Shown one piece after another: positions 1 to 8,439 of a stretch of DNA of 64,000 nucleotides (position 1 is the first letter of the stretch; the number at the start of each line of letters is the position of its first letter). The stretch is from Mycobacterium sp. URHD0025 (lineage in GTDB: Bacteria > Actinomycetota > Actinomycetes > Mycobacteriales > Mycobacteriaceae): assembly GCF_000426065.1 (NCBI RefSeq), contig NZ_AUEQ01000007.1, positions 1 through 64,000 of the forward strand, in the 5' to 3' direction. The notes below the pieces were generated by a model. That model was not told the origin of the DNA. It ran no database searches and saw only the letters and a list, made by a program, of their open reading frames with translations. A program made the position numbers and the translations under genes.

Positions 1-329
1 TTCCGATCAGGGCTTCCAATACCGGCATTGGTCCTGGCGTAAGTTGCTCGGCGACGTTGAGGCGGTGCAGTCGATGTCGCGCAAAGGCAACTGCTATGAC
101 AACGCGGTCATGGAGAACTTTTTCGGCCACCTGAAGTCAGAAATGTTCCACCACAACCGGTTCGACACTGTCGAGGACTTCGCCGCTGCCCTCGACACCT
201 ACATCCACTGGTACAACATCGAACGAATCTCGACAAAGCTCAAGGGCCTGAGCCCGGTCCAATACCGGGCCCAGGCCCTTGCCGCTTAGGCTCCAAACGT
301 CAGAGTCCAACTTCTGGGGACCACTTCAT
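1..329 (+). mobile_element. Right end of an IS3-family insertion sequence
   Basis: The transposase stop codon is followed by about 40 non-coding bases. The stretch ending tggggaccacttca (316-329) fits an IS3-type terminal repeat, which ends in CA. The left end is outside the window, so the repeat cannot be matched and the exact boundary is an estimate. The leaderless promoter of the next gene begins about 70 bp further on. Confidence 0.5.
2..289 (+). CDS. IS3-family transposase (OrfB), C-terminal part
   Basis: This is the end of an rve integrase-core transposase. The reading frame is open from the window edge, so the gene begins outside and about 95 codons are visible. The visible protein starts S-D-Q-G-F-Q-Y and has the signature M-S-R-K-G-N-C-Y-D-N-A near residue 25, followed by N-F-F-G-H-L-K-S-E. 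The last E is the third acid of the DDE catalytic triad in the IS3/IS150 group; the first two D residues lie upstream. The protein ends with the usual W-Y-N-x-x-R and L-S-P-V-Q-Y motifs, so the C-terminus is intact. Whether the element is active cannot be judged from this piece. Confidence 0.93.
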   Translation, partial: SDQGFQYRHWSWRKLLGDVEAVQSMSRKGNCYDNAVMENFFGHLKSEMFHHNRFDTVEDFAAALDTYIHWYNIERISTKLKGLSPVQYRAQALAA

Positions 330-411
330 CTCCGGTGAAATGAGCAGTTTTGCGTCTGCTCGGCGTGGGAGTTGACCTGGGCTTTCAGCTCGCGGGTCTA
401 CCCTCGCGGGC

Positions 412-1155
412 ATGACTGCTCCGCAAGAATCCGATCGCTTCGAGGAGATGTACCGCGACGAGCGGACGGCGCACGGGTTGCCCGCCGCCACACCGTGGGA
501 CATTGGGGGCCCGCAGCCCGTCGTGCAGCAGCTGGTCGCGCTGGGTGCGGTAACGGGCGAAGTTCTCGATCCCGGCACCGGACCCGGCCACCATGCCATC
601 CACTATGCGTCGAAAGGCTTGTCGGCCACGGGTATCGACGCATCACCGGCCGCGATCGAGCGGGCTCGGCAGAATGCGGAGAAGGCCGGCGTGACGGTGG
701 ATTTCCGGGTGGCCGACGCCACGAAGCTCGAGGGGTTCGAGGGCAGGTTCGACACCGTCGTCGACACCGCGTTCTACCACGTGTTCGCCGGTGAGCCGGA
801 GCTGCAGAACTCCTATGTGCGGGCTCTGCACCGGGCGACCAAACCCGGTGCGCGTCTGTACATGTACGAGTTCGGCGAGCACACCGTCAACGGGTTCAAG
901 ATGCCGCGTTCGATGACCGCCGGAGATTTCCGAGAGGTGCTTCCCGATGCCGGCTGGGAGATCACCTATCTCGGGACGACCACGTATCAGGGCAACATCA
1001 GCGTCGAGGTATTCGAGACGATGGCTGCCCGCAACCCCGACATGGCCGACCAGATGACTCCGCTGTTGGAGCGGCTGCGGGTGATCGAACCGTGGCTTGT
1101 CGACGGCCGGGTGCACATGCCGTTCTGGGAGGTGCACGCCACCCGGGTCGATTGA
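412..1155 (+). CDS. Class I SAM-dependent methyltransferase (Rv2675c-like)
   Basis: The 247-aa protein has a Rossmann methyltransferase fold. The SAM-binding motif I is V-L-D-P-G-T-G-P-G around residue 46, followed by the acidic G-I-D-A-S that holds the ribose. An early P-W-D-I-G-x-P-Q-P stretch is typical of a mycobacterial group that I recall as including Rv2675c and Rv1405c. The substrate is unknown. It converges on msrB with no gap, as in M. tuberculosis. A TACCCT hexamer (399-404) ends 7 nt before the ATG and there is no Shine-Dalgarno sequence, so a leaderless transcript is likely. Confidence 0.85.
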   Translation: MTAPQESDRFEEMYRDERTAHGLPAATPWDIGGPQPVVQQLVALGAVTGEVLDPGTGPGHHAIHYASKGLSATGIDASPAAIERARQNAEKAGVTVDFRVADATKLEGFEGRFDTVVDTAFYHVFAGEPELQNSYVRALHRATKPGARLYMYEFGEHTVNGFKMPRSMTAGDFREVLPDAGWEITYLGTTTYQGNISVEVFETMAARNPDMADQMTPLLERLRVIEPWLVDGRVHMPFWEVHATRVD

Positions 1156-1572
1156 TCAGTCGGTCTTGGGCACCAGCTTCAGGGAGATCGAGTTGATGCA
1201 GTAGCGCTGGTCGGTGGGCGTGGGATAGCCCTCACCCTCGAACACGTGCCCGAGGTGGCTGTGGCAGTTGGCGCACAGCACCTCTACCCGGCGCATTCCC
1301 AGCGTGGTGTCCGACCGCAGGATCACCGCGGCCGAATCGGCGGGGTCGAAGAACGACGGCCAGCCGCAATGGGATTCGAACTTCTCGGAGCTGCGGAACA
1401 GCTCGGCACCGCAGGCGCGGCACTCGTACACGCCTTCGGTCTTCGTGTCGGTGTACTCACCGGTGAACGGGCGTTCGGTGCCGGCCCTGCGCAGGACCGC
1501 GAACTCCTCGGGAGTGAGCTTGGCGCGCCACTCGTCGTCGGTCAGTTCCAGCTTGGGACCCGGGGTCGTCAT
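1156..1572 (-). CDS. msrB: Peptide-methionine (R)-S-oxide reductase MsrB
   Basis: MsrB reduces methionine-R-sulfoxide in proteins and protects against oxidative damage. The 138-aa protein covers the whole SelR domain. Two CxxC pairs, C51/C54 and C100/C103, form the structural zinc site. The catalytic cysteine is C125 in R-Y-C-I-N-S, and the substrate-pocket stretch G-W-P-S-F is present. C69 in S-H-C-G-W-P may be the resolving residue. The thiol donor is probably thioredoxin. In M. tuberculosis msrB (Rv2674) directly follows aftC; here two genes, an AraC regulator and a methyltransferase, sit between them. Confidence 0.95.
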   Translation of the reverse strand: MTTPGPKLELTDDEWRAKLTPEEFAVLRRAGTERPFTGEYTDTKTEGVYECRACGAELFRSSEKFESHCGWPSFFDPADSAAVILRSDTTLGMRRVEVLCANCHSHLGHVFEGEGYPTPTDQRYCINSISLKLVPKTD

Positions 1573-1652
1573 GTTTCCACGCTACGTGCTGTCCGCCGAT
1601 GTGCGCCAGGTGCCGCCCGGCCTCTCCCGTCCAGATCCGGATGCAACCGGAC

Positions 1653-2411
1653 TCAGGCCCACACCAGGTCCCGGCTCGCGTCGCTGGGCGACATACCGAA
1701 CATCTCGTGACAGACGCGATTCGCATGGGCGCTGTCGCTGAAGCCGGCCGCGTGGGCGGCGTCGGTCAGCGATGCTCCGGTGCGCACGGCTTCGACCGCG
1801 CAGCGCAGCCGCGCCCACCGTACATACGTCGGAAAAGACTGCCCCACTTGTTCATTGAAGAGCCTGCCGAGCCGACTCGGTGACAATGCGACCCCGCGCG
1901 CCACGTCGGTGAGGCGAACGGGACCGGGAAGCAGTCGTGGGATCAGTTCGACGGCAGCGAACACGCTGGGATGCCAGGTGTGGGCGCTCGGCCTGCAGTA
2001 GCCCTTCGGTGGCCGGGCCATCAGGGTCTCGAGCAGTTGTTCGGGTGGCAGCGCTGTTGTCCAGCACGACAATTCGTCGCCGGCCAGCACCCACTCGGCC
2101 ACGTCCTCGCTGTCGGTTCCGGCTCGGGTGAACGCGCTCGGGTCGAGGAAGATCAACACCCCGGTGCTGGGATCGGGGATGCGGATCGCGTGCCGCTGAC
2201 CCGATGGAATGATCGCGGCGGAGGCGACCGCCCGGCGCCCGCGTCCGTCGATCAGCTCGAACGAGCCTGTCCACGCGCGCACCACCTGCGTGGCGACGTG
2301 GTGATGTTCCTTCGCATCCGACAGCGACCCGCTGTAGCAGAGCGCGCCGGCCACGATCGCCAGTGCGCCCGACCAGGGCGCGGCACCGGCGCGATCTTCG
2401 CTCATCCGCAC
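1653..2411 (-). CDS. AraC-family transcriptional regulator
   Basis: The 252-aa protein has an N-terminal cupin-like sensing half, with H-H-H-V near residue 37 and P-S-G-Q-R-H near 70. Its C-terminal AraC domain has two helix-turn-helix units: L-T-D-V-A-R-G-V-A-L-S-P-S-R-L-G-R-L-F, and S-L-T-D-A-A-H-A-A-G-F-S-D-S-A-H ending F-G-M-S-P-S. The start used is GTG; an ATG two codons later (2405) is equally possible. It is divergent from the methyltransferase at 2540, and the gap holds a four-copy 12-bp tandem repeat that could be its operator. This pair interrupts an otherwise conserved mycobacterial gene order. The inducer is unknown. Confidence 0.88.
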   Translation of the reverse strand: MRMSEDRAGAAPWSGALAIVAGALCYSGSLSDAKEHHHVATQVVRAWTGSFELIDGRGRRAVASAAIIPSGQRHAIRIPDPSTGVLIFLDPSAFTRAGTDSEDVAEWVLAGDELSCWTTALPPEQLLETLMARPPKGYCRPSAHTWHPSVFAAVELIPRLLPGPVRLTDVARGVALSPSRLGRLFNEQVGQSFPTYVRWARLRCAVEAVRTGASLTDAAHAAGFSDSAHANRVCHEMFGMSPSDASRDLVWA

Positions 2412-2414
2412 AAT

Positions 2415-2462
2415 GTCTCACAGGACGTCTCACAGGACGTCTCACAGGACGTCTCACACGAC
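2415..2462. repeat. Four tandem 12-bp repeats between divergent genes
   Basis: The unit gtctcacaggac occurs four times in direct succession, starting at 2415, 2427, 2439 and 2451. The last copy has one mismatch. It starts 4 bp outside the AraC-type gene's start codon and lies 77 bp before the methyltransferase ATG. AraC proteins bind direct-repeat half-sites about two helical turns apart, so every second unit would lie on roughly the same face. An operator role is inference. Confidence 0.75.
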
Positions 2463-2539
2463 GGATCTGTACAAGCTCTGGTGTGCCGTGGCGGGTCATG
2501 CTGGAGCCACACCGACTCACGTACTGACAGGGAGCTCCA

Positions 2540-3112
2540 ATGCCGGCAATGTCGCAGATCGAACGCGCCTTCTGCAAGACCGCGCTGTGGCGGGGTGGCA
2601 CGGGGCAGGCCGTGCTCGGCAGCCTCCCGGTCGATCGGTTGGGGCACGACGTTCTCGAAATAGGCTCGGGCAGTGGTGATATCGCGGCCCGGCTGCATCA
2701 GGTCGATCCGGAACTGGCCATCACCGCCACCGATTTCGACCCGGCGATGGTGCGCACCGCGGCCCGGCGGCTGGAGGCGTTTCCCGACGTGACTGTGCGC
2801 GGGGCCGATGCCACCGACCTACCGTTCGCCGACGATTCCTTCGATTCGGTGCTCAGCTGCCTGATGCTGCACCACATCGTGGAGTGGGAGAAGGCCGTCG
2901 CAGAGATCGCCAGGGTCTTGCGGCCGGGCGGCGTGTTCACCGGCTACGACCTGACCCGCACCCCGCTGGCGACCGCGGTCCACCGGCTCGACCGGTCGCC
3001 GTTCCGATTGGTGAATCCCGACGAACTCGACGAGGTCTGCGCGCGGCACGGCCTTCAGATGCAGACCCGGACCCGCCTGGCGGGTCAGGTCATGCAGTTC
3101 ACCTCAGACTGA
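2540..3112 (+). CDS. Class I SAM-dependent methyltransferase (UbiE/type 11)
   Basis: The 190-aa protein is a compact methyltransferase domain. Motif I is V-L-E-I-G-S-G-S-G around residue 38. The second SAM contact is A-T-D-F-D near 64, and L-P-F-A-D-D-S-F-D-S-V-L near 95 is the usual post-II segment of methyltransferase type 11. L-R-P-G-G is motif III. No substrate domain is visible and the substrate is unknown. The start is supported by gggag upstream. It is divergent from the AraC-type gene, its likely regulator. Its 3' end overlaps the convergent aftC by 9 bp. Confidence 0.85.
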   Translation: MPAMSQIERAFCKTALWRGGTGQAVLGSLPVDRLGHDVLEIGSGSGDIAARLHQVDPELAITATDFDPAMVRTAARRLEAFPDVTVRGADATDLPFADDSFDSVLSCLMLHHIVEWEKAVAEIARVLRPGGVFTGYDLTRTPLATAVHRLDRSPFRLVNPDELDEVCARHGLQMQTRTRLAGQVMQFTSD

Positions 3113-4393
3113 TTCGGCTTCCCGGGGACGGTTCAGCCAAGGCGGGTCGATGCCTTCGTCGAGCCTGCCGTCCTGCTTGGCGTCCAGGTAGCGGAAGTAC
3201 AGCACGCAGAACACGACCACAAGCATCAGCGACCAGCCGTAGGTGATCTTCATGTACTCCAGGAAGCGCCCCGTCGTCGGCCAGTGCACGAGAAGCCAGC
3301 GGTCCATCGTCATGAACCCGTAGATCGCCAGCCAGGCCGGCCAGTTGCGGATCACCGAGTTCGGCAGCACCACGGTCATCAGGAACGGGAACAGCATCAT
3401 CGAGTAGTAGCCCTGGCCCAGGGACAGCACCAGGAACGAGGCGATCAGCAACACGCCCGACGAGGTCAGCATCCAGAACAGCGGATCGCGCAGGCGGTAG
3501 TGCCGGTACAGCAGCCACAGGCTGCCGACGGCAAGCAGCAGGAACACGATGCGCAGCAACAAGATCAGCCAGATCGGCAGTCCGTAGTAGATGCCGTTGC
3601 CCACGATCGAGCTGTTGAAGTAGTCGCGGGTGGAGAAGATGTAGGGCACGGTGTTGCGGATGAAGCCCATGGGGTCCGACACCATGAACCAGCCGACGCC
3701 GTTGAACAGCAGTGGCACACCGATCGCGGTGATGAATGTGTAGAACTGCCGGTTCAGCAAGGGCAGCAACAGTAGTGGTGCCAGCGATGGCTTGATCACC
3801 AGAGTCAGGCCGATGGCCACGCCGGCCAACAGCTGACCGTTCACCGTGCCCGCGAGCATCCAGCGGAAGAACAGCACACCGCACAGCAGGATGCATCCGT
3901 TGATGTTGGTGAACACCAGGGTGTTGGTCACCGACTCGGTGCAGAACATCGCGAGCAGCAGCGCGGGGAAGGCCACCGAGCTGAACGAGAACTTGAACAG
4001 CCGTACCAGAAAATAGGCGGCCAGAATGATCGCCACCGTGTTGAAGAAGACGAACCAGTATCGGGAGGCGTCCACCGGCAGATAGCCGAACGGGGCCAGC
4101 AGCAGGGTGCCGCCGGGCGAGTACAGGTAGTGCGGGTCGACGTAGTCGAAGTGCTCGTTGTAGATGTCGAGGCCGAGCTTGAAGTTGATCACCGCGCGGT
4201 ACACCGGACCGAAGTCGTCGGTGATGTAGCCGTTGGTGGCCAATACGTAGCTGCGATGGATGATCGACAGAATCGCGACCGGCCACAGCACCGAACGCAG
4301 CACCGAGGCGATGCTCGGCGGAGAGGTGCGGGGACGGAACGAGTTCAGAAGACCGACTCTGACTGATTTGGTCGGGGATTCCGCTTCGGCCAC
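3104..4393 (-). CDS. aftC: Alpha-(1->3)-arabinofuranosyltransferase AftC, GT87 membrane enzyme
   Basis: AftC transfers arabinofuranose from decaprenyl-phospho-arabinose to make alpha-1,3 branches in mycobacterial arabinogalactan and lipoarabinomannan. The 429-aa protein is close to the length I recall for M. tuberculosis AftC (Rv2673). It is a GT-C type polytopic protein with about ten hydrophobic segments. An acidic N-x-Y-I-T-D-D-F-G loop after the first segment (about residue 55) is the likely catalytic loop, followed by Y-S-P-G-G-T-L-L. Identification rests on family features plus the neighbours ribD, the Rv2672-type hydrolase and msrB. The GTG start has AAGG 8-9 nt upstream. It is the last gene of a probable ribD-hydrolase-aftC operon with gaps of 59 and 36 bp. 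Confidence 0.85.
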   Translation of the reverse strand: MAEAESPTKSVRVGLLNSFRPRTSPPSIASVLRSVLWPVAILSIIHRSYVLATNGYITDDFGPVYRAVINFKLGLDIYNEHFDYVDPHYLYSPGGTLLLAPFGYLPVDASRYWFVFFNTVAIILAAYFLVRLFKFSFSSVAFPALLLAMFCTESVTNTLVFTNINGCILLCGVLFFRWMLAGTVNGQLLAGVAIGLTLVIKPSLAPLLLLPLLNRQFYTFITAIGVPLLFNGVGWFMVSDPMGFIRNTVPYIFSTRDYFNSSIVGNGIYYGLPIWLILLLRIVFLLLAVGSLWLLYRHYRLRDPLFWMLTSSGVLLIASFLVLSLGQGYYSMMLFPFLMTVVLPNSVIRNWPAWLAIYGFMTMDRWLLVHWPTTGRFLEYMKITYGWSLMLVVVFCVLYFRYLDAKQDGRLDEGIDPPWLNRPREAESV

Positions 4394-4429
4394 CAGCGAA
4401 CCTTATACCGACGCCGATCTGGCCCGGCG

Positions 4430-6010
4430 TCAGGCGGGACAGTACGTGTCGGTCTCCGGCAGTTTGCCGCTGTCGAGATACCCCGTCATCGGCGGCAGCG
4501 CACATGCGGTGTAAATGCTGGCGCCGTGCCCGATGCCCTGCCACATCACCCGACGATTGTTTGCCCCGGCGTTGATGATGGTCGCGGCGACGGCGGCGAC
4601 ACCCTCGTTGCCGACGATCGGGTCGTTGTGCACACCGAGCAGCAGCACCGGAATCTTGAGGTCCTGCGGGTCTTTTGATGCCGTGCCGCTGGGCCAGTTG
4701 AGACATTTGACGAGGTTGAGTGCCCCGACCGTGCCGAACTGTGGGTAGAGCTTGCCCCACGCGACCACCAGCTCGCGGACCCGGTCCGGCGTGGGCCGGT
4801 TCAGCGCATCGCTGCACGAGTTGACGAACTGGCCGTCGGTCTGGCGCAGGTTGTCGGCCTGGGTGATCAGGTTGGAGATCGGGCCGGCGTCACCGGCGCG
4901 GGCCGCGGCCAGGACGGTCCCCAGATTGTTGGTGGCGGCCACCCGGTCGCCTTGGGGGAAGCCCATTCCGGTGGTGATCGCGTCGGCCAGCGTGGCCACC
5001 GAGACGCCGCCGGGTCCGCGTCCCGCGCGGGCGTCGGCCAGCAGCGCGTCGACGGCGCCCTTCGGATCGGGGGCCAGCGGGCAGTTGGTGGCCACGCACT
5101 GCGCGGCGAACGCGTCGAGCGCGGCCTGCTGGCCCTTCACGCGCTGTTCGGCGGCGGCCTCGGCGCCGAGTGCCAGCGGCAGCGGAGAGTCCAGCACCAG
5201 CCGTGACAATTTGTTCGGGTGAGAGCCGGCATAGGCCAGTGCCACCTGAGCGCCGTTGCCGATGCCGAGCAGCGCCAGCGAGGGCACGTCCCAGGTGCTG
5301 CGCAGCCGTTCCAGGTCTTCGGCGGCGTGCGCGTTGTCGTAAGCCGAGTCGCCCGGGGCGATCGTGTCGGTGCAACTCGTGGTGGCCGTCATGGTGACCG
5401 CGCCCAGGTTGGCCACTGGATCGTCACCGGCCTGAAACTGCGTCTGGTCCAGCATCTCCTGGCGGTCATAGACGTCGCGGCAATCGAGTGCGCCGGACAT
5501 GCCGATGCCGCGCCGGTCCACGGCGACGATGGGATGGGTCTTGAGAATGTCGGTTCCGGAGCGGGCCAGCCAGGTCGGCAGCTGTACCGAAGACGGGATG
5601 TCGGATCCGGTGGTCATCACCAGCGGACCCGCGTCGGGCGGTGTCTGCGGCGACCGGGCCCGCACCACGCCGATGCTGACCGTGCCGGTGGCGCCGTTGA
5701 TCGAGTCCAGATCGGCGTCGTAGGTCGCGCAATCCAGCGTGACGTCGGCGGGCGGCTGGACACCGGCGCCGCTGAACAGCCGGGGGGTGCAGTCGCGCCA
5801 GGACAGGTCGTTCTTGGGCGCTTCGATGCCGGGTGGACCGGGCGGGGCAGCAGAGCTGGTCACGGGCTGTCCCTGCGGGTGGGCGCCCGAGTTGGTGGCA
5901 TAACGCGGATCTGCGGCGAACAGCGGTGAACAAGCGGTGAGTAACCCCAGTGACAGGATGGGCACGGCGACGGCCGACCTTCTCAAGGCTTTCACCAGCT
6001 GATGACGCAT
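4430..6010 (-). CDS. Lipoprotein alpha/beta-hydrolase, TAP-like C-terminus (Rv2672-like)
   Basis: The 526-aa protein starts M-R-H-Q-L-V-K with a signal peptide and lipobox L-L-T-A-C near residue 25, so it should be a lipid-anchored extracytoplasmic protein. It is an alpha/beta-hydrolase of the tripeptidyl-aminopeptidase-like group. The D-R-R-G-I-G-M-S-G oxyanion turn, an acid in L-L-G-V-H-N-D-P-I-V and a G-H-G-A histidine near the C-terminus are present. The nucleophile elbow reads L-L-G-I-G-N-G-A, where G-x-S-x-G is expected, so the catalytic serine appears absent at that place. I recall M. tuberculosis Rv2672 as a secreted hydrolase of similar length. A longer frame reaches 6214 but lacks the signal peptide and overlaps ribD. 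Confidence 0.85.
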   Translation of the reverse strand: MRHQLVKALRRSAVAVPILSLGLLTACSPLFAADPRYATNSGAHPQGQPVTSSAAPPGPPGIEAPKNDLSWRDCTPRLFSGAGVQPPADVTLDCATYDADLDSINGATGTVSIGVVRARSPQTPPDAGPLVMTTGSDIPSSVQLPTWLARSGTDILKTHPIVAVDRRGIGMSGALDCRDVYDRQEMLDQTQFQAGDDPVANLGAVTMTATTSCTDTIAPGDSAYDNAHAAEDLERLRSTWDVPSLALLGIGNGAQVALAYAGSHPNKLSRLVLDSPLPLALGAEAAAEQRVKGQQAALDAFAAQCVATNCPLAPDPKGAVDALLADARAGRGPGGVSVATLADAITTGMGFPQGDRVAATNNLGTVLAAARAGDAGPISNLITQADNLRQTDGQFVNSCSDALNRPTPDRVRELVVAWGKLYPQFGTVGALNLVKCLNWPSGTASKDPQDLKIPVLLLGVHNDPIVGNEGVAAVAATIINAGANNRRVMWQGIGHGASIYTACALPPMTGYLDSGKLPETDTYCPA

Positions 6011-6069
6011 GCTGACCACAGTAGCGACAGCTGTTTCGATGCTCCTCGCGCGAGCGCTCGTCGGCACCA

Positions 6070-6840
6070 CTACCCGCGGACGTAGCGCGTGTACAGGTAG
6101 CCCTCGTCGTCGGTGAGCAGGTGCGCGGGCCGCATCCGGGTGTGCGCCTGGCCGGGACCGGTGGCGATGCGCCGGGCCACTCCGCCGACCAGCATCGGCG
6201 CCACGGTCAGACACAACTCGTCGAGCAGGTGGGTTTCGATGAGCTGGCTGAGCAGCGCGGGGCCTCCCTCGGTCAGCACCCGGAACAGCTTGCGTTCGGC
6301 CAGGATCCGCAGCGCCACCGCCGCGTCCACGCGGGTCGGGTCGGCACCGGAGGCGTCGAGCACCTCGGCGACCGCGCCCAGCCGATGCCGGGCGTCGGCC
6401 ACGGTCTTGGTCGTGGTGAGGATCAGCGGCGGAACCTCGGTGCGGGTGAAGAATTTCGCTTCGGGATCGAGCTCGGCCGATGCGGTGATGACGGCGATGG
6501 GCGGTACCTCGGCCTGCCCGCGACGCTGGCGTTCCTGCCGCTGAGCGACCGACAGCTGCACACCCGAATAGTTCTCGATCCGCACGGTCGCGGCGCCCAT
6601 CACAATGACGTCGGCGGCCTGCCGCATGAGATTGAACACAGCCCGATCACCCGGACCGCCCAGCCCGCCGGACTTGCCGTCCTCGGTGGCCCCGCCGTCC
6701 AAGCTGCTGATCATGTTGCCGCGCACCCAACATCTCTGCAGGTCATCGGGATATGCGTAGTAGTCGGCCAGTTGTCCGTCGGCGATCTTGTCGACGTTTC
6801 CCAGCACGGTCAGGGTTGTCCCGGCGGTGTCATCGGACAT
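6070..6840 (-). CDS. ribD: RibD C-terminal-type reductase (Rv2671-like)
   Basis: The 256-aa protein is a stand-alone RibD_C (bacterial bifunctional deaminase-reductase C-terminal) domain with a DHFR-like NADPH fold. Visible motifs are N-M-I-S-S-L-D-G at residue 42, the helix D-V-I-V-M-G-A-A-T-V-R, and L-T-E-G-G-P-A-L near 190. The deaminase half of true RibD is missing, as in M. tuberculosis Rv2671. That protein is annotated RibD but, as I recall, reduces dihydrofolate, and raised expression is linked to para-aminosalicylate resistance. A folate role is therefore as likely as a riboflavin role. It is the first gene of the operon with the lipoprotein hydrolase and aftC, and is divergent from the ZapE-like gene. 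Confidence 0.88.
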   Translation of the reverse strand: MSDDTAGTTLTVLGNVDKIADGQLADYYAYPDDLQRCWVRGNMISSLDGGATEDGKSGGLGGPGDRAVFNLMRQAADVIVMGAATVRIENYSGVQLSVAQRQERQRRGQAEVPPIAVITASAELDPEAKFFTRTEVPPLILTTTKTVADARHRLGAVAEVLDASGADPTRVDAAVALRILAERKLFRVLTEGGPALLSQLIETHLLDELCLTVAPMLVGGVARRIATGPGQAHTRMRPAHLLTDDEGYLYTRYVRG

Positions 6841-6874
6841 GAACTGAATTGGAGCACGTGGCTACGCTGCCTGC

Positions 6875-7924
6875 ATGCACGGGTCCAGCGGCGTCGCTCA
6901 ACTCGCCGATCGTCATCCCACCGTCACGCCGGAGCGGCTGGTCGCACAGTTGGTTCCGCCGCCGACGTTCGCCGACGTCAGCTTCGACAGTTACCGCCCG
7001 GATCCCGCCGAACCGTCCCAGGCCGCCGCGGTGGAATCCTGCCGCAGCTTCTGCGAGCAGGCTGCGGTGCGGCGCGCGGGCAAGAAGAAGCTGTTCGGCA
7101 AACGCGAGGTGCTGCCCGGGGTGGGGCTGTACCTCGACGGCGGGTTCGGCGTCGGCAAGACCCACCTGTTGGCCTCGACCTATTACACGCTCTCGAAAGG
7201 TGAGGCGGCTTCCGGGTATCCGGCGGCGTTCGCCACGTTCGGTGAGCTGACTCAGCTCGCCGGTGTGTTCGGCTACAACGAGTGCATCGACCTGCTTTCG
7301 GAGTACGTGGTGGTGTGCATCGACGAGTTCGAACTCGACGACCCGGGCAACACGACACTGATCTCGCGGCTGCTCTCGGCGTTGGTGGAACGCGGGGTGT
7401 CGATCGCGGCCACCTCGAACACCCTGCCCGAACAGCTGGGGGAGGGCCGGTTCGCCGCCCAGGACTTCCTGCGCGAGATCAACACGTTGGCCCAGATCTT
7501 CACCACGGTCAGGATCGAGGGGCCCGACTATCGGCATCGCGATCTGCCGCCGGCCCCCGAGCCGCTGTCCGACGACGAGGTGGCACGTCGGGCCGAGGGG
7601 GTCACCGGCGCGACCCTCGACGACTTCGACGCGCTGTGTGCGCATTTGGCCACCATGCACCCGTCGCGCTATCACGCGTTGATCGAGGGCGTCACCGAGG
7701 TGTTCATCACCGGGGTGCACCCGATCGAGGACCAGAGCGTGGCGCTGCGGATCGTGGCGCTGACCGACCGCCTGTACGACGCCGGTGTTCCGGTGCTGGC
7801 CTCAGGCACCAAGCTGGACACGATTTTCAGCCCGGAGATGGTGGCCGGCGGGTTCAGGAAGAAGTATCTGCGGGCCACGTCGCGTCTGCTGGCCCTGACT
7901 GCCGCTGCCCAGAAGACCGTCTAG
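6875..7924 (+). CDS. zapE: AFG1/ZapE-family P-loop ATPase (Rv2670c-like)
   Basis: The 349-aa protein is an AFG1-like ATPase. Walker A is G-G-F-G-V-G-K-T-H-L (residues 89-98), and Walker B is V-V-V-C-I-D-E-F-E-L-D-D (about 145-156), with the F-x-L-x-D-P pattern typical of ZapE. The sensor stretch A-T-S-N-T-L-P follows. In E. coli ZapE acts at the division ring and in eukaryotes AFG1/LACE1 works at mitochondria; no mycobacterial role is firmly known, so the symbol marks the family. TACGCT (6863-6868) lies 6 nt before the ATG, suggesting a leaderless mRNA. It is divergent from ribD and converges on the acetyltransferase gene with a 4-bp overlap. Confidence 0.87.
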   Translation: MHGSSGVAQLADRHPTVTPERLVAQLVPPPTFADVSFDSYRPDPAEPSQAAAVESCRSFCEQAAVRRAGKKKLFGKREVLPGVGLYLDGGFGVGKTHLLASTYYTLSKGEAASGYPAAFATFGELTQLAGVFGYNECIDLLSEYVVVCIDEFELDDPGNTTLISRLLSALVERGVSIAATSNTLPEQLGEGRFAAQDFLREINTLAQIFTTVRIEGPDYRHRDLPPAPEPLSDDEVARRAEGVTGATLDDFDALCAHLATMHPSRYHALIEGVTEVFITGVHPIEDQSVALRIVALTDRLYDAGVPVLASGTKLDTIFSPEMVAGGFRKKYLRATSRLLALTAAAQKTV

Positions 7925-8439
7925 ACCGGTCGGACCATCACGTAGTCGTTCTCGATGCGCGTGCCGAGCCGGAAGGTCTTGGTGCCGGCGATCGTGAAGC
8001 CGTTCTTGGTGTAGAACCGCTGGGCCCGCTGGTTGTCCTGGTTGACGCCCAGCCATACGCAGTTGGCTTCGGATTCCGACGCGGCGTGCAGAGCGGCGGT
8101 CATCAGCGCCTGCGCCGCGCCGCTGCCGTGGCGGTCGGGCAGCACATAGATCTTGGACAGCTCGAGGGCGGGCCGCTGAAGCACCGCCCGCTGGACGTCG
8201 GGGTTGTCCGGCACACCGTGAATCAGCATGGCGTATCCGGCTATTGACGTTTCCCGGGCTACGAGCACGATCCGGTTCGGGTCGGTGAGGTACTCGCCGA
8301 AGCGCTCTTCGGTGAGGTTCTCGGCGATGAATGCGGCGACGTTGTCGGGCGTCACCGACGGAGGACAGGCCAGGGGGAAGGTGGCGGCGGCCACCGCGGC
8401 GAGTTCGGGAAGTTCAGCTGCCGTGGCGCGCGTGATCAA
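7921..8439 (-). CDS. GNAT-family N-acetyltransferase (Rv2669-like)
   Basis: The 172-aa protein has a GNAT fold. The beta4-alpha3 acetyl-CoA loop appears as L-P-D-R-H-G-S-G-A-A-Q-A-L (about residues 100-112), a variant of the R/Q-x-x-G-x-G/A signature. The final R-F-Y-x-K-N-G-F is also typical. The substrate is unknown. I chose TTG at 8439 because it overlaps the stop of the upstream gene in a TTGA arrangement, implying translational coupling, and because codons further upstream lose homology-like character. It forms a pair with the secreted protein gene at 8436, as Rv2668-Rv2669 do. Confidence 0.85.
   Translation of the reverse strand: MITRATAAELPELAAVAAATFPLACPPSVTPDNVAAFIAENLTEERFGEYLTDPNRIVLVARETSIAGYAMLIHGVPDNPDVQRAVLQRPALELSKIYVLPDRHGSGAAQALMTAALHAASESEANCVWLGVNQDNQRAQRFYTKNGFTIAGTKTFRLGTRIENDYVMVRPV

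Noticed and set aside
6011..6214. N-terminal extension of the Rv2672-type lipoprotein
   Set aside because: It overlaps ribD, is Arg/His/Pro-rich and would bury the signal peptide and lipobox that start at 6010.
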